Source: CAYVQZ01 sp964453435 (GTDB lineage: Bacteria > Abyssobacteria > SURF-5). Taken from it: 33,867 nt of DNA. This document shows positions 8,842 through 17,643 of this stretch, one piece after another. The notes under the pieces are model-generated. The model saw nothing but the letters and a program-made list of their open reading frames with translations. It had not been told where the DNA came from and ran no database searches. Positions within the stretch are counted from its first letter, which is position 1; every line of letters starts with the position of its first letter. A program made the translations under genes and the position numbers. The stretch is from positions 1-33,867 of the forward strand of contig CAYVQZ010000057.1 in the NCBI GenBank assembly GCA_964453435.1, written 5' to 3'.

Positions 8842-9687
8842 TTATTCCTGCACTGCATCAAGTTTTTGCTTGACCAAGTCCACCTGCGACCGAGGTGTTG
8901 AGGCGCCGGCGGTGATTCCGACCCTGCGGGCGCCGCGAACCATATCGGACGTGATCTCATCCGGCGTTTCGATATGGAAAGTCGTTGGTCCCGCCTCCCG
9001 ACACAGTTCTGCAAGTCGCGCGGTATTCGCGCTATTTTTGCCACCGACCACAAACATGACATCGACGGCTTGCGCCAGTTCAACGGTCGCGGTCTGACGG
9101 GAAGCTGTCGCATTACAAATGGTGTTGAAGACCCGGCATTCATATGCGTTGCCCAATAGCGCGCCCACTACCGTCATGAAAGTTTCCAACGTCTGGGTCG
9201 TCTGAGCGATAACTCCCAGCTTTTGGGAAAGTTTCTTGTTCTGCAATTGCTCCACACTGTTGGCGACAATCGGGTCTTTGCCCGCATAGCTCAACACACC
9301 TTTTACTTCGGGATGCGCCTCCTCGCCTACGATTACCAATTGATAGCCGTTGTGCGAAAGTTGATGAGCCAGGCGGTGTGTGTTCTTGACAAACGGGCAC
9401 GACGCGTCAATGACCTCCAATCCTTTGGCCTGCGCCGCTTCAAATACTTCTTTTTCCACTCCATGAGAACGGACCACCAGCACGCCCTCGGCAATGTCAT
9501 CAACGGACTCTATCGGAATCAGTCCTTTCCTGCGGAATTCCTCCACAACGCGAGGATTATGAATTATGGGCCCGAGGGAATAAACCTTTTTCGCTTTCTG
9601 GCCCAGATGTTCCGCCGCCATATCGAGCGCGCGCCGAACACCAAAGCAATAGCCGGCGTGGTCGGCTATTTCTATCGAGCGCTTCAT
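8842..9687 (-). CDS. ispH: 4-hydroxy-3-methylbut-2-enyl diphosphate reductase
   Basis: IspH catalyses the last step of the MEP isoprenoid pathway, producing IPP and DMAPP with a [4Fe-4S] cluster. The 281-residue protein keeps the cluster cysteines in AGYCFGVRRAL (C14), DASCPFVKNTH and NTICNAT, and the substrate-binding GEEAHPEVKG. The start ATG overlaps the cmk stop by four bases (ATGA), indicating translational coupling. The cmk-ispH neighbourhood is conserved in many bacteria. Confidence 0.96.
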   Translation of the reverse strand: MKRSIEIADHAGYCFGVRRALDMAAEHLGQKAKKVYSLGPIIHNPRVVEEFRRKGLIPIESVDDIAEGVLVVRSHGVEKEVFEAAQAKGLEVIDASCPFVKNTHRLAHQLSHNGYQLVIVGEEAHPEVKGVLSYAGKDPIVANSVEQLQNKKLSQKLGVIAQTTQTLETFMTVVGALLGNAYECRVFNTICNATASRQTATVELAQAVDVMFVVGGKNSANTARLAELCREAGPTTFHIETPDEITSDMVRGARRVGITAGASTPRSQVDLVKQKLDAVQE

Positions 9688-10388
9688 CTCTCAAACGTCC
9701 CCCCGCAAAGTTGTTCGACATGTCCCGCAATGGTCTTCACCACCTCGTCGATAGTCATATTCGTGGAATCAATGAGGATCGCGTCCGACGCCTTTCGGAG
9801 CGGACCGATATCTCGTGTCATATCCCGTCGGTCTCGTTCGATGACTTCGCGCTCAAGGTGGTCCAGATTCACCGCGTACCCGGCTCGCTCAAGGTCCTTC
9901 TTTCTTCTGCGGGCGCGTTCTCTGCTCGACGCATCAAGGTAGAATTTCAACGGCGTGTCGGGAAAGACCACCGTTCCGATGTCGCGGCCTTCCATCACTA
10001 CGTTTTCATTGTGGCCGAGAGCCTTTTGCTGTTCCACCAGGACCTGCCTGACTTCGGGCATCGTCGCTATCCGAGAACTCGCATCGGTCACTTCGGGAGT
10101 CCGAATATCGTCAGTTATTTCTTTGCCGTCGACAAAGACTCTCGTCTTTTCATCCCCTGGCTTCAGCTCGATCCTGATCTTCCGCGCCAGTTCGGCGACG
10201 GCATGGCCGTTTGAAATGTCCGTTCTCTCTTCCAGCGCTTTTCTTGCTGCCGCGCGATACATGGCGCCGGAATCGATGTAAAGAAGCGAGAATCTGGACG
10301 CCAATCTTTTCGCTACGGTGCTTTTCCCGGCGCCGGCCGGTCCATCGATAGCGATTATGATGTGATTCCTCTTTTTCACGGTTACCAT
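9684..10388 (-). CDS. cmk: Cytidylate kinase
   Basis: Cmk phosphorylates CMP and dCMP with ATP. The 234-residue protein begins with a P-loop (DGPAGAGKST near residues 15-24) followed by LYIDSGAMYRAAA, the CMP-binding region typical of the family. Later blocks are VMEGRDIGTVVFPD and the lid segment with RERARRRKKDLE. It overlaps deoB upstream by seven bases and ispH downstream by four, so it is translated within the operon. Confidence 0.96.
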   Translation of the reverse strand: MVTVKKRNHIIIAIDGPAGAGKSTVAKRLASRFSLLYIDSGAMYRAAARKALEERTDISNGHAVAELARKIRIELKPGDEKTRVFVDGKEITDDIRTPEVTDASSRIATMPEVRQVLVEQQKALGHNENVVMEGRDIGTVVFPDTPLKFYLDASSRERARRRKKDLERAGYAVNLDHLEREVIERDRRDMTRDIGPLRKASDAILIDSTNMTIDEVVKTIAGHVEQLCGGTFER

Positions 10389-11548
10389 AAGAGACGAAGA
10401 AAACTGGCGCCCGCACGGAGCGGAGGCAGACGGAGGAATTCAGCAACGGTTGCCGCAACGTCGGCGAAGGTTTCGCGCACTCCGAGGGAGACCCCGTAAT
10501 CCTTCCATCCCGTCTTGACGAGCAGCGGCACGTATTCCCGCGCGTGGTCCGTGCTCGGTGTCGTTGGGTCGTTCCCGTGATCTGAAGTTATAAGCAGCAA
10601 CTCGTCATCGGCAAGGAGGTCGATATATTCTGGAACGGCTTCGTCAAACTCCATCAGCGCGGAGGCATATCCCATGACATCATTTCGGTGACCGTATTTC
10701 ATGTCAAAGTCCACCAGGTTGGCAAACAGCAATCCATCGAAGCGGCGGTTCATGGCCATTGCGATAGCCGCTATCCCCTCCGTATTCGTATCGATATGCC
10801 GGCATGCGGTAAAGCCTCTTCCCGCAAACAGGGTGTCGATCTTGCCTACGCCGAAGACATCCAATCCAGCTTCCACGATTGTATCGAGCAGCGTGGGATA
10901 CGGAGGCTCGACCGAGTAATCCTTGCGCCCCGGTGTCCGAGAGAATGTTCCCGGCTCTCCCGCAAATGGTCTGGCGATAACCCGGTTGACCTCGTCGGGG
11001 CCCACCAGCAGTGACCGGGCCGTTTCGCAAATTGAGTACAACTCGCCCACCGGGACAACGTTTACATGCGCCGCCACCTGGAAAACGCTGTCGGCAGACG
11101 TGTAAACAATGAGTTCGCCGGTTTCGAGGTGGCGGGGACCAAGCTCCTCGATTATCCGAGTTCCCGATGCCGGCTTGTTCCCGATGACCCTTCGGCCGAC
11201 CGCCTTTTCGAAACGTTCTATCAGCTTCTTGGCGAAGCCGTTCGGAAAGACCGGAAACGGTTCCGAAAGAATAATTCCCATTAGCTCCCAATGCCCGGTT
11301 GTGGAATCCTTACCCGGAGATTGTTCCGCCATTTTTCCGTGAGATGCGAGCGGCTTAGACGAAGGAGGCACTCTCGGAATGCGGACAATATTTCCGAGAC
11401 CCAGGCCGGCCATGTTTGGCAGGCTGAATTGTTCGACCGACATTGCCGTGTGAGCGAGAGAATCGGAGTCTGCGTCGCCATAAATAGCTGCGTCGGGAAG
11501 GGCTCCACAACCGACGCCGTCCAGCACTATGACGATTGCTCTGGCCAT
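10382..11548 (-). CDS. deoB: Phosphopentomutase
   Basis: DeoB interconverts ribose-1-phosphate and ribose-5-phosphate (and the deoxy forms) in nucleoside salvage. The 388-residue length fits the family. The alkaline-phosphatase-like metal sites are visible in IVLDGVGCGALPDA at the N-terminus and ITSDHGNDPTTPSTDHARE near the C-terminus. The phosphorylated threonine lies in GKDSTTGHWELMG. The gene starts 17 bases after mtnA and has no clear Shine-Dalgarno, consistent with coupled translation. Next to MtnA, a sugar-1-phosphate isomerase, it suggests handling of ribose- or deoxyribose-1-phosphates. Confidence 0.95.
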   Translation of the reverse strand: MARAIVIVLDGVGCGALPDAAIYGDADSDSLAHTAMSVEQFSLPNMAGLGLGNIVRIPRVPPSSKPLASHGKMAEQSPGKDSTTGHWELMGIILSEPFPVFPNGFAKKLIERFEKAVGRRVIGNKPASGTRIIEELGPRHLETGELIVYTSADSVFQVAAHVNVVPVGELYSICETARSLLVGPDEVNRVIARPFAGEPGTFSRTPGRKDYSVEPPYPTLLDTIVEAGLDVFGVGKIDTLFAGRGFTACRHIDTNTEGIAAIAMAMNRRFDGLLFANLVDFDMKYGHRNDVMGYASALMEFDEAVPEYIDLLADDELLLITSDHGNDPTTPSTDHAREYVPLLVKTGWKDYGVSLGVRETFADVAATVAEFLRLPPLRAGASFLRLLW

Positions 11549-11565
11549 GTTGAGAGGGTCCCGCG

Positions 11566-12690
11566 TTACGTTTGTGGGGAACCCGATTTTCGGGTCTTCC
11601 GCTTGCCGCTTTTCCGGCCCATCACTGCGGCGATGTTGCGCCGGTACGGCGGTCGAATAATTCCTTTTTCCGTGATAAGCGCCGAGACAAACCGAGCCGG
11701 CGTGACATCGAATGCCGGGTTGTACACGCTTACCTTCTTGGGAGCGGTGCGCATTCCGAATCCCTCGGTCACTTCCGCGGGGTTTCGCTGCTCGATGGGG
11801 ATTTCGGCTCCCGAGCGAAGCGTCAGGTCGAAGGTGGAACTCGGAGCGGCAACATAGAAGGGAATCCCGTGTGCCCTCGCCAGCACCGCTACTCCATAGG
11901 TTCCAATCTTGTTCGCGACATCTCCGTTCGCTGCAATTCGGTCGGCCCCGGTTATCACGAGGTCCACTTTGCCTTCCCGCATAACTTGGGCCGCCATATT
12001 GTCACAGATGAGCGTCGCGTCTATTCCGGCCTGCATCAGTTCCCAGGCGGTGAGCCTGGCCCCCTGAAGGAGCGGGCGTGTTTCGTCCGCGATTACCGCC
12101 ACCTTCTTTCCTCCGTCATGGGCCGCAAACACGGTCGCCAGAGCGGTCCCCATGCCTCCTGTTGCAAGCGCGCCCGCATTACAATGGGTCAGCACGGTCG
12201 AACCCGAGCGGATCAGTTTCGCCCCGTGATGCCCGATTTTCCGGCAAAGCTCCCGGTCCTCCTCATGAATGCGGCAAGCTTCTTCTTTCAGGGCCGCGAG
12301 AATTTCCCTCGGCCTTCTATCCTTCATGCTGTGGGCGAGAGTTCGCATTCGCTCGAGAGCCCATGTGAGATTCACGGCCGTTGGCCGGGCCGAACCCAGG
12401 TAGGCTGCCGCTTTTTCCAAGGATTTTATGAGGTCCTCCGCCGTTTTCGCGGGGCTGTTTCTGAGAGCCACGAGCACGCCGAACGCGGCGGCAACCCCGA
12501 TCGCAGGCGCTCCTCGAACCTTCAGTTCTTTAATCGAGGTTCGGACATCATCGACGGTGTCGCAGTAAATGTAGGACAGCTTGAGGGGTAATTTTGTCTG
12601 GTCGATCAGCCGCAATCGGCCATTCTTCCACGCTATCGTGTCGGGGATTTCGGTGGGCACGTTCTTCCTCTCCTTCTTCCTGATACTCAT
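11566..12690 (-). CDS. mtnA: S-methyl-5-thioribose-1-phosphate isomerase family protein
   Basis: MtnA opens the ring of methylthioribose-1-phosphate to the ribulose form in methionine salvage; some relatives act on 5-deoxyribose-1-phosphate or ribose-1-phosphate. The 374-residue protein has KVRGAPAIGVAAAFG, the catalytic cysteine in THCNAGALATGGMGTAL and the catalytic aspartate in GADRIAANGDVANKIGT. The ATG at 12690 overlaps the dehydratase stop (ATGA). A GTG at 12660 with AAGGAG upstream is an alternative that would remove a ten-residue basic extension and give a more usual N-terminus. No mtnB, mtnC or mtnD is nearby, so the true substrate is open. Confidence 0.93.
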   Translation of the reverse strand: MSIRKKERKNVPTEIPDTIAWKNGRLRLIDQTKLPLKLSYIYCDTVDDVRTSIKELKVRGAPAIGVAAAFGVLVALRNSPAKTAEDLIKSLEKAAAYLGSARPTAVNLTWALERMRTLAHSMKDRRPREILAALKEEACRIHEEDRELCRKIGHHGAKLIRSGSTVLTHCNAGALATGGMGTALATVFAAHDGGKKVAVIADETRPLLQGARLTAWELMQAGIDATLICDNMAAQVMREGKVDLVITGADRIAANGDVANKIGTYGVAVLARAHGIPFYVAAPSSTFDLTLRSGAEIPIEQRNPAEVTEGFGMRTAPKKVSVYNPAFDVTPARFVSALITEKGIIRPPYRRNIAAVMGRKSGKRKTRKSGSPQT

Positions 12691-14423
12691 TCCATGTATG
12701 CGCCCAGGTGGGTCGGCGCACAGCGTTCTGTATACAAGCCAAGCAGACCTCTCCGCACGGGAGGTTCGAAGTCGGGTATCCGGTCCAGCCGTTTCTTTAA
12801 TATCTGTTTGATTTCCGCCGCCGACTTTTCCTTTCCCTCCGTTCCCACAACGTCGAGACGATTTTCTTCTGCGTCTATTAATATCAAATCATTCGGCTCT
12901 ATGACGGCGATCGGTCCTTTCAGAGCGGCTTCGGGAGAAACATGCCCTACGCATGGCCCTTTCGACCCGCCGGAGAATCTTCCATCCGTTATGAGGGCAA
13001 CGCCTCGATTCAAGGCCTTGTCGGAAGAAATCGCTTCCGTGATGTAGAATTGTTCCGGCATTCCGTTGCTTCTGGGACCCTGATATCGAATGACGATTGC
13101 GTCCCCCGGCCGAATCTTCTTTTCATCGATGGCCTCGAGCGCTTGTCCGGTATCCTCGAACACGCGAGCGCGACCGACAAACTTCAACATTTCCTTCAAG
13201 ACGGCCGACCGCTTCATAATCGCGCCGTCGGGCGCAATGTTTCCCCGGAGCACGGCCAGCCCTCCGGTTTCATTGAGTGGATCGGATGCCGGCCGAATGA
13301 TGTCGACTTTGCTCAACGAGTAATTTTCCAGGAAACGCGGCATGACGTCGAAATAGCCCTCTTTTTTCAGCTCTGCAAGGTTTTGGCCGACTGTCTTTCC
13401 CGTCACCGTGAGGGCATTTAAGTGCAAGTATTCCTTTAGCTCTTCCATGATCGCCGGCGCCCCTCCGGCCGCCCATATCAGGTTACTGGGATGCATGCCG
13501 GAAGGACGCACGTTTAGTATAAACGGCACTCGGTTATTTATTTCCGCAACCTTGTCAAGAGAATACGTGAGACCGAGTTGTTTGGCTATTACGGGAAGGT
13601 GCAACATCGCGTTCGTCGATCCCCCAATTGCAGCGTGCACCACGAGTGCGTTTTCCAGCGCCGCTTGGCTGATGATCCTGTCGGTTGTTATCCGTTTGTC
13701 GAACAGCCTGAGGGCCGCGATTCCGCTTTGTCTCGCAAGGCGCTTTTGGACCATGTAACCCGCCGGGAGCAGCGCCGCTCCCGGCAGACACATTCCCATT
13801 GCCTCAGCAAGTATCTGCATTGTGTTCGCGGTTCCCAAAAACGCGCACGAACCAGCAGTGGGGCAGGCGTGTTCCCGGTAGAATTGATATTCCCGCTTGG
13901 ACAATTTCCTTCGCTGGAGTTGTAAGTGGCGCATTGCAATTGTGTCGAGTGTGCTTTCCGCCGGCCCGGTTTGCATCACTCCGCCGGGCATAAGAATTGA
14001 CGAAAAGTTCAGGCGGGCGGCGGCGATCAGATGTGCGGGAACACTCTTGTCACATCCCGAGACGAAAACTATGCAGTCGAAGTGTCCGCCTTGCGCGTGG
14101 AATTCGGCGGCCATCGCCACCACGTCGCGCGAGGCAAGAGAATACCGCATTGACTCTGTCCCTTGCGCGATCCCGTCGCACATGTCGGTGCAGAAATATA
14201 CGGCGGGCGCACCGCCGGCTTCAACAATGCCGTCTCGGACCGAGCTCGCCAAATCCGGAAGATGGACGGAGCACGGGTGCGATTCGCCGCCCGCGCACTC
14301 TATCAACACCCATGGTTTTTCAAGGTCAAGCTTGCTCCAGCCCGTTCCCAGCCGGAGCGGATCGGCCTCCGGCGCCTGTCGTCTTCGCTCAATGCTGAGC
14401 CTGTCCTTTTTTCGGTGCGGCAT
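12687..14423 (-). CDS. IlvD/Edd-family dehydratase (dihydroxy-acid or sugar-acid dehydratase)
   Basis: This [2Fe-2S] dehydratase (578 residues from 14423) removes water from a 2,3-dihydroxy acid. Cluster ligands are visible as ESHPCSVH (C51), SGCDK (C124, with K126 the usual carbamylated Mg ligand) and CPTAGSC (C193). CDGIAQGTESMRYSL and DGRFSGGSKGPCVGH are family signatures, the latter with the catalytic serine. The protein could be branched-chain IlvD, but the ESHPC motif and lack of other ilv genes leave a sugar-acid dehydratase possible. The start at 14423 is strongly supported by GGAGG a few bases upstream; a longer frame from 14474 would overlap the preceding gene. It overlaps mtnA by four bases. 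Confidence 0.88.
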   Translation of the reverse strand: MPHRKKDRLSIERRRQAPEADPLRLGTGWSKLDLEKPWVLIECAGGESHPCSVHLPDLASSVRDGIVEAGGAPAVYFCTDMCDGIAQGTESMRYSLASRDVVAMAAEFHAQGGHFDCIVFVSGCDKSVPAHLIAAARLNFSSILMPGGVMQTGPAESTLDTIAMRHLQLQRRKLSKREYQFYREHACPTAGSCAFLGTANTMQILAEAMGMCLPGAALLPAGYMVQKRLARQSGIAALRLFDKRITTDRIISQAALENALVVHAAIGGSTNAMLHLPVIAKQLGLTYSLDKVAEINNRVPFILNVRPSGMHPSNLIWAAGGAPAIMEELKEYLHLNALTVTGKTVGQNLAELKKEGYFDVMPRFLENYSLSKVDIIRPASDPLNETGGLAVLRGNIAPDGAIMKRSAVLKEMLKFVGRARVFEDTGQALEAIDEKKIRPGDAIVIRYQGPRSNGMPEQFYITEAISSDKALNRGVALITDGRFSGGSKGPCVGHVSPEAALKGPIAVIEPNDLILIDAEENRLDVVGTEGKEKSAAEIKQILKKRLDRIPDFEPPVRRGLLGLYTERCAPTHLGAYME

Positions 14424-14431
14424 AGGGCCTC

Positions 14432-15058
14432 CTATCGCTCGACTAAAACAGCGCGGCACGGGGCGCCGTCGCAATCTCTGATGCAGAGGGGAAGACAGAT
14501 GAGTTCATAATGCCCCGGTCTGACCGCAGATAAGTTTATACCCTCCAGCACGACAACTCCGGCGCCGAGTAATGCGCGGTGGGCAAGGGGTTCCGGCGCG
14601 CCGAAGCGTTCGACGGAAAAATAGTCGATTCCTACGAGTTTTACCCCGGCTCCGACAAGATACTCGGCCGCCTGCGAAGAGAGGGAGACAAAATCTTTCT
14701 GAAATGTTTTCTTGTCCCAAAGCCACGAGTTTCCCGTCTTGAAAAGAATTCGTTGTTTGCCTGTCAACTCTGCCCGCACAACGACCTCCCTGCTGATTTC
14801 TTGAGCCTCGGGAACCTCCACTACGGTCGCGGGGCCGATCAGATTGTCGAGAGGGATTTCGTCGACAGCCCTGCCGGACCTGAAGAAATGCAGCGGCGCG
14901 TCAATGTGGGTGCCGGTATGGGCGCCCATCACCAGGCGGGAGACATTCGCAAGGTCACCCTTTTCGATTGATGAATAACGTGTGATTTCCACCGGCGGGT
15001 CGCCTGCGAAGACCGGCATGTCGGCGGTGATAGGCACGGAGATGTCGTAATATCTCAT
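14432..15058 (-). CDS. Cyclase-family (KynB-like) metal-dependent hydrolase
   Basis: The 208-residue protein belongs to the Pfam Cyclase family that includes bacterial kynurenine formamidase and isatin hydrolase. The metal-binding motif HTGTHIDAPLHF is at about residues 50-61, and GIDYFSVE and GAGVVVLEG follow in the usual order. It hydrolyses an amide or ester substrate that cannot be identified here; no tryptophan-degradation genes are present. The start ATG 15058 begins MRYYDISVPI, the normal family N-terminus, with AAGGA just upstream. The dehydratase gene starts nine bases after its stop. Confidence 0.88.
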   Translation of the reverse strand: MRYYDISVPITADMPVFAGDPPVEITRYSSIEKGDLANVSRLVMGAHTGTHIDAPLHFFRSGRAVDEIPLDNLIGPATVVEVPEAQEISREVVVRAELTGKQRILFKTGNSWLWDKKTFQKDFVSLSSQAAEYLVGAGVKLVGIDYFSVERFGAPEPLAHRALLGAGVVVLEGINLSAVRPGHYELICLPLCIRDCDGAPCRAVLVER

Positions 15059-15138
15059 GATTCCTTCGCAAAGCAAGTTCCACCTTCGGTGGAACGGTTT
15101 CCAAATTCCAGAGAATCCGGATTGCAAAGGGCCACCTG

Positions 15139-15480
15139 TTAACGGAGATCATGTGAGGAAGAGCGAGGAGGGCGAGGTTGGTTCCATCTCTTGAGCGCGC
15201 GAACCTCACTGACAAATTTCCGAATATCCTCTTCAAGACCTTCGATCATGTCGTCCAGGACATTCGATCTGGGAGTTCTTACGAAACTGCCCTCGAGAAG
15301 CCGTTCAACATCCTTAACCATTCGGTTCAGATATGGACGAACATTCCCAATGGTGTCGTTTATGATCTTGTCGATGCGCCTCATGAGTTCCTCGTCCCGT
15401 GCATGGTGAGAGGCCGTCTCGTCCGCATGGTTCAGCTCTTCGCATCCAAGTTCCAACTGGCGCACGTCCGGTTGTTTCAT
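15139..15480 (-). CDS. Small helical protein of unknown function, first gene of the eight-gene unit
   Basis: I do not recognise this 113-residue protein. It is charged and predicted mostly alpha-helical (MRRIDKIINDTIGNVRPYLN, MVKDVERLLEG and IEGLEEDIRKFVSEVRAL segments), with no cysteine pairs, signal peptide or membrane segment. The C-terminal tail is rich in Pro, Ser and Arg. A longer frame opens at TTG 15543, but that position lies inside the -10 box of the promoter at 15543-15571, so ATG 15480 is the likely start. It precedes the cyclase gene by 80 bases on the same transcript. Confidence 0.65.
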   Translation of the reverse strand: MKQPDVRQLELGCEELNHADETASHHARDEELMRRIDKIINDTIGNVRPYLNRMVKDVERLLEGSFVRTPRSNVLDDMIEGLEEDIRKFVSEVRALKRWNQPRPPRSSSHDLR

Positions 15481-15542
15481 TTTCTTGCCCGAATATTTTG
15501 ACGAATTGCCCGGAAAAAGAGGATACACTTCAGCCGTCGGCA

Positions 15543-15571
15543 ATTATATATGTTTAAATGTGAAATTTCAA
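15543..15571 (-). promoter_or_regulatory. Sigma-70 promoter of the eight-gene minus-strand unit
   Basis: On the minus strand TTGAAA (15571-15566), a 17-base spacer and TATAAT (15548-15543) match 11 of 12 consensus positions. Transcription would begin near 15536. No other promoter of similar quality was seen before recJ, so this may drive all eight genes to 7082. Confidence 0.8.
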
Positions 15572-15675
15572 GGCTTTCAGAACGGGATTGGCAGGGATCT
15601 CGCAAACCAAATGGTCCTGCAACACAAGGCCAGGGGTTCTCATGTGCTCTCGCAAGGTAATTGCAGCGGGGCGCT

Positions 15676-15703
15676 TTTAAAGAAGGACAATTTATGGTAT
15701 ACT
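15676..15703 (+). promoter_or_regulatory. Extended -10 promoter for the UspA-like gene
   Basis: TGGTATACT (15695-15703) is an extended -10 element. A weak -35 (TTTAAA, 15676-15681) lies 16 bases upstream of it. Transcription would start near 15710, about 55 bases before the GTG start at 15766. Confidence 0.6.
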
Positions 15704-15765
15704 AAAAAGTCCTGAGTGTCCCCAATATATGTGTCAAGAAGGGTTTGTTTCCAAGGCATAGAACC

Positions 15766-16239
15766 GTGATTAAATTGAAAAAGATACTGTTCCCAACCGA
15801 TTTTTCGGATTTTTCGAGCTATGCCGCAACCTTTGCCGTCTCCTTTTCCAGCGACTATGCCGCCACGTTATATGTTCTTCATGTCGTCGAGAGCGCGATT
15901 GATGTGACCGATATGCTCTCCCATTCAGCGTCGATTGGAGAACTGACCGGCCAGGTGGAGCAACAGGCGCGCGAGGAACTCGAAAACGCAGCGACACCCG
16001 ACGTTCTCGCCTCGGTCCGCGTGGAGTTTGTCTGCCGAAAAGGAAAGCCCTTCGTGGAAATTATCGGCTTCGCTCGCGAGAACGATATCGACCTGATAGT
16101 CATGGGTACGCACGGTCGGTCGGCCCTTGAGAGCGCGCTGATTGGCAGCACTGCAGAGAAAGTGGTGAGAAAAGCTCCATGTCCCGTTTTTACCGTTCGA
16201 AAACCCGGACACAGATTCGTAATGCCCGCCGTTGGATGA
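15766..16239 (+). CDS. Universal stress protein, UspA family
   Basis: The 157-residue protein has the single-domain UspA fold. The N-terminal KKILFPTDFSDFS and the nucleotide-binding signature G-x2-G-x9-G-S/T (GTHGRSALESALIGST) are both intact, so it probably binds ATP. PCPVFTVR closes the domain as usual. The GTG at 15766 is preferred over TTG 15745, because homology begins at MIKLKKILF and AAGG lies at suitable distance. Its stop overlaps the ATG of the following exported protein, so both are probably translated together. Confidence 0.92.
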   Translation: MIKLKKILFPTDFSDFSSYAATFAVSFSSDYAATLYVLHVVESAIDVTDMLSHSASIGELTGQVEQQAREELENAATPDVLASVRVEFVCRKGKPFVEIIGFARENDIDLIVMGTHGRSALESALIGSTAEKVVRKAPCPVFTVRKPGHRFVMPAVG

Positions 16240-17222
16240 CCCGGGTAAGAACCGAGACTGTTCCCCGAAATCCCACGTCTCTCTCCAAACGAGTGGCTGG
16301 GACCCTGATTTTCGTGTCCACGGTCGCCTTTGTCCTTGATCTGTTCTCCGGCGATGCCCTTGCCTGGGGGCCGGGTGTCCATATCGTAAAGGGGACTTTT
16401 ATCCTTGACAATTTGCATCTTATCCTTCCCGTAATCGCAAAGCTGCTCAAAGCTTTTCCCCGAGACTTTCTGTATGGGTGCATAAGCGCCGATTTCTTTA
16501 TCGGCAAGGGTCACCGAAGAAGGGACGACCATTGTCACAATTGGTCGATCGGCCTCAAAATGCTTGCGAATGCCGACAGTCCGGCGACAGAAGCGTTCTG
16601 TTACGGGTATCTCGCCCATCTTGCGGCAGATATCGTTGCGCACAATTTTTACATTCCGAACCAGCTCTATCTCACCTCCTCCACAAAACGGTTCGGACAT
16701 GTGTACTGGGAATTCCGCTCCGATTCCAAGGTCGATTCCGCTTACTGGGAGCTGGCCAGGCAAATTGTGGCGTCTCACAACGGGCAAAACGACGCGTCCC
16801 TCAAAAAGGTGGTGCGCCAGAAAATATTTTCTTTCCAGGCAAAAAAACGGGTTTATGTCAGAATGCTCAACTTAACCGACCTCGAACGGTGGCAGCGGGC
16901 GTGCAAGTTTGTCGAAAGAAACTCTCGTTGGCGCTTGCCCGAAGAGTATATGCAAAGCCTACAGTCTCTTTCCATTTCCCTTGCGCTGGATTTTCTGCGA
17001 GACCCCGAAAACTCGGTCTGCCTGGATTATGACCCGGTGGGAACCCGCAATATTACGCGGGCCAAGGCGTTACGCCGCACCACAAAGAGGACGACCGGCG
17101 CGAAACCTGCCAAAGGCATATTCGAAATTCCGGAAGAACTTGCCAGGTTTTGTTCCAGCGACCTCGCGGTTTCTGCCGGAGAGGTTCATTTGCGTAAACT
17201 CCGAAGCCTCTCTTCGCACTGA
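16236..17222 (+). CDS. Exported zinc-dependent phospholipase C-like protein
   Basis: This 328-residue protein resembles the zinc phospholipase C / S1-P1 nuclease superfamily, which hydrolyses phosphodiester bonds with three zinc ions. A basic N-region and hydrophobic segment (AGTLIFVSTVAFVLDLF) end in ALA, so cleavage would expose W44 as the first residue of WGPGVH. An N-terminal Trp is a zinc ligand in this family. Other likely ligands are H49, D86, H101, H128 and D132 (HLAAD), H136, and H155 and E159 (HVYWE). The C-terminal 100 residues end in a basic Thr/Arg-rich stretch with no recognised domain. ATG 16236 overlaps the UspA stop (ATGA). It should act in the periplasm or outside the cell; its substrate is unknown. 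Confidence 0.82.
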   Translation: MTRVRTETVPRNPTSLSKRVAGTLIFVSTVAFVLDLFSGDALAWGPGVHIVKGTFILDNLHLILPVIAKLLKAFPRDFLYGCISADFFIGKGHRRRDDHCHNWSIGLKMLANADSPATEAFCYGYLAHLAADIVAHNFYIPNQLYLTSSTKRFGHVYWEFRSDSKVDSAYWELARQIVASHNGQNDASLKKVVRQKIFSFQAKKRVYVRMLNLTDLERWQRACKFVERNSRWRLPEEYMQSLQSLSISLALDFLRDPENSVCLDYDPVGTRNITRAKALRRTTKRTTGAKPAKGIFEIPEELARFCSSDLAVSAGEVHLRKLRSLSSH

Positions 17223-17573
17223 ACTACCTATTTTTGTAGCAACCCGACATTTTTTGCCGGGACCTCCCATAAGTTTCCCGCTCGCGCATTGTGCAAACTA
17301 CAAAAGTGAGATAGCGAATATTTGTAATTTCTACCAAGTCGAAAGAAAAAAACTTCCGAAATTTGTACGATTTTGTTACAGGTTTCCGTGCCGACCGAGC
17401 AGTCATTTGGGAAATGAATAATTTGTGCCCGTAAAATGTCAAATTAATGAGAGATAAGCTAAAATTCGACAAATTTTATTGCCGAATAGAATCAAAATGT
17501 TACAATTATAGTGGCGGTTTGGTCCGGGGAATGACCAAAGGCGCTTGGGAGAATCAAGCATGAATTGAAAATC
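17223..17573. other. AT-rich non-coding region upstream of a sigma-54 promoter
   Basis: No gene is seen here. The stretch is much more AT-rich than its surroundings and contains several short dyads, for example TGTA and TACA separated by nine bases near 17366-17382. A weaker sigma-70-like pair, TTGCCG (17479) and TACAAT (17501) with a 16-base spacer, is also present. Its position 50-300 bases before the sigma-54 promoter is where an activator-binding enhancer would lie, but no known operator was recognised. Confidence 0.45.
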
Positions 17574-17589
17574 TGGCATAACACTTGCT
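17574..17589 (+). promoter_or_regulatory. Sigma-54 (RpoN) promoter
   Basis: TGGCATA-N4-TTGCT fits the -24/-12 consensus, with GG and GC separated by exactly ten bases. Transcription would start near 17601, about 43 bases before the zinc-ribbon gene. Sigma-54 promoters need an AAA+ activator; one of that class is encoded at 30731-32092, though no direct link is shown. Confidence 0.75.
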
Positions 17590-17643
17590 TGATTATTATT
17601 ACGCGTAGCAATTTACGATTAGGACCAGAGAGGGGGCAAGAGG

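Noticed and set aside
15481..15543. TTG 15543 as start of the 113-residue protein
   Set aside because: This codon lies within the -10 box of the operon promoter.
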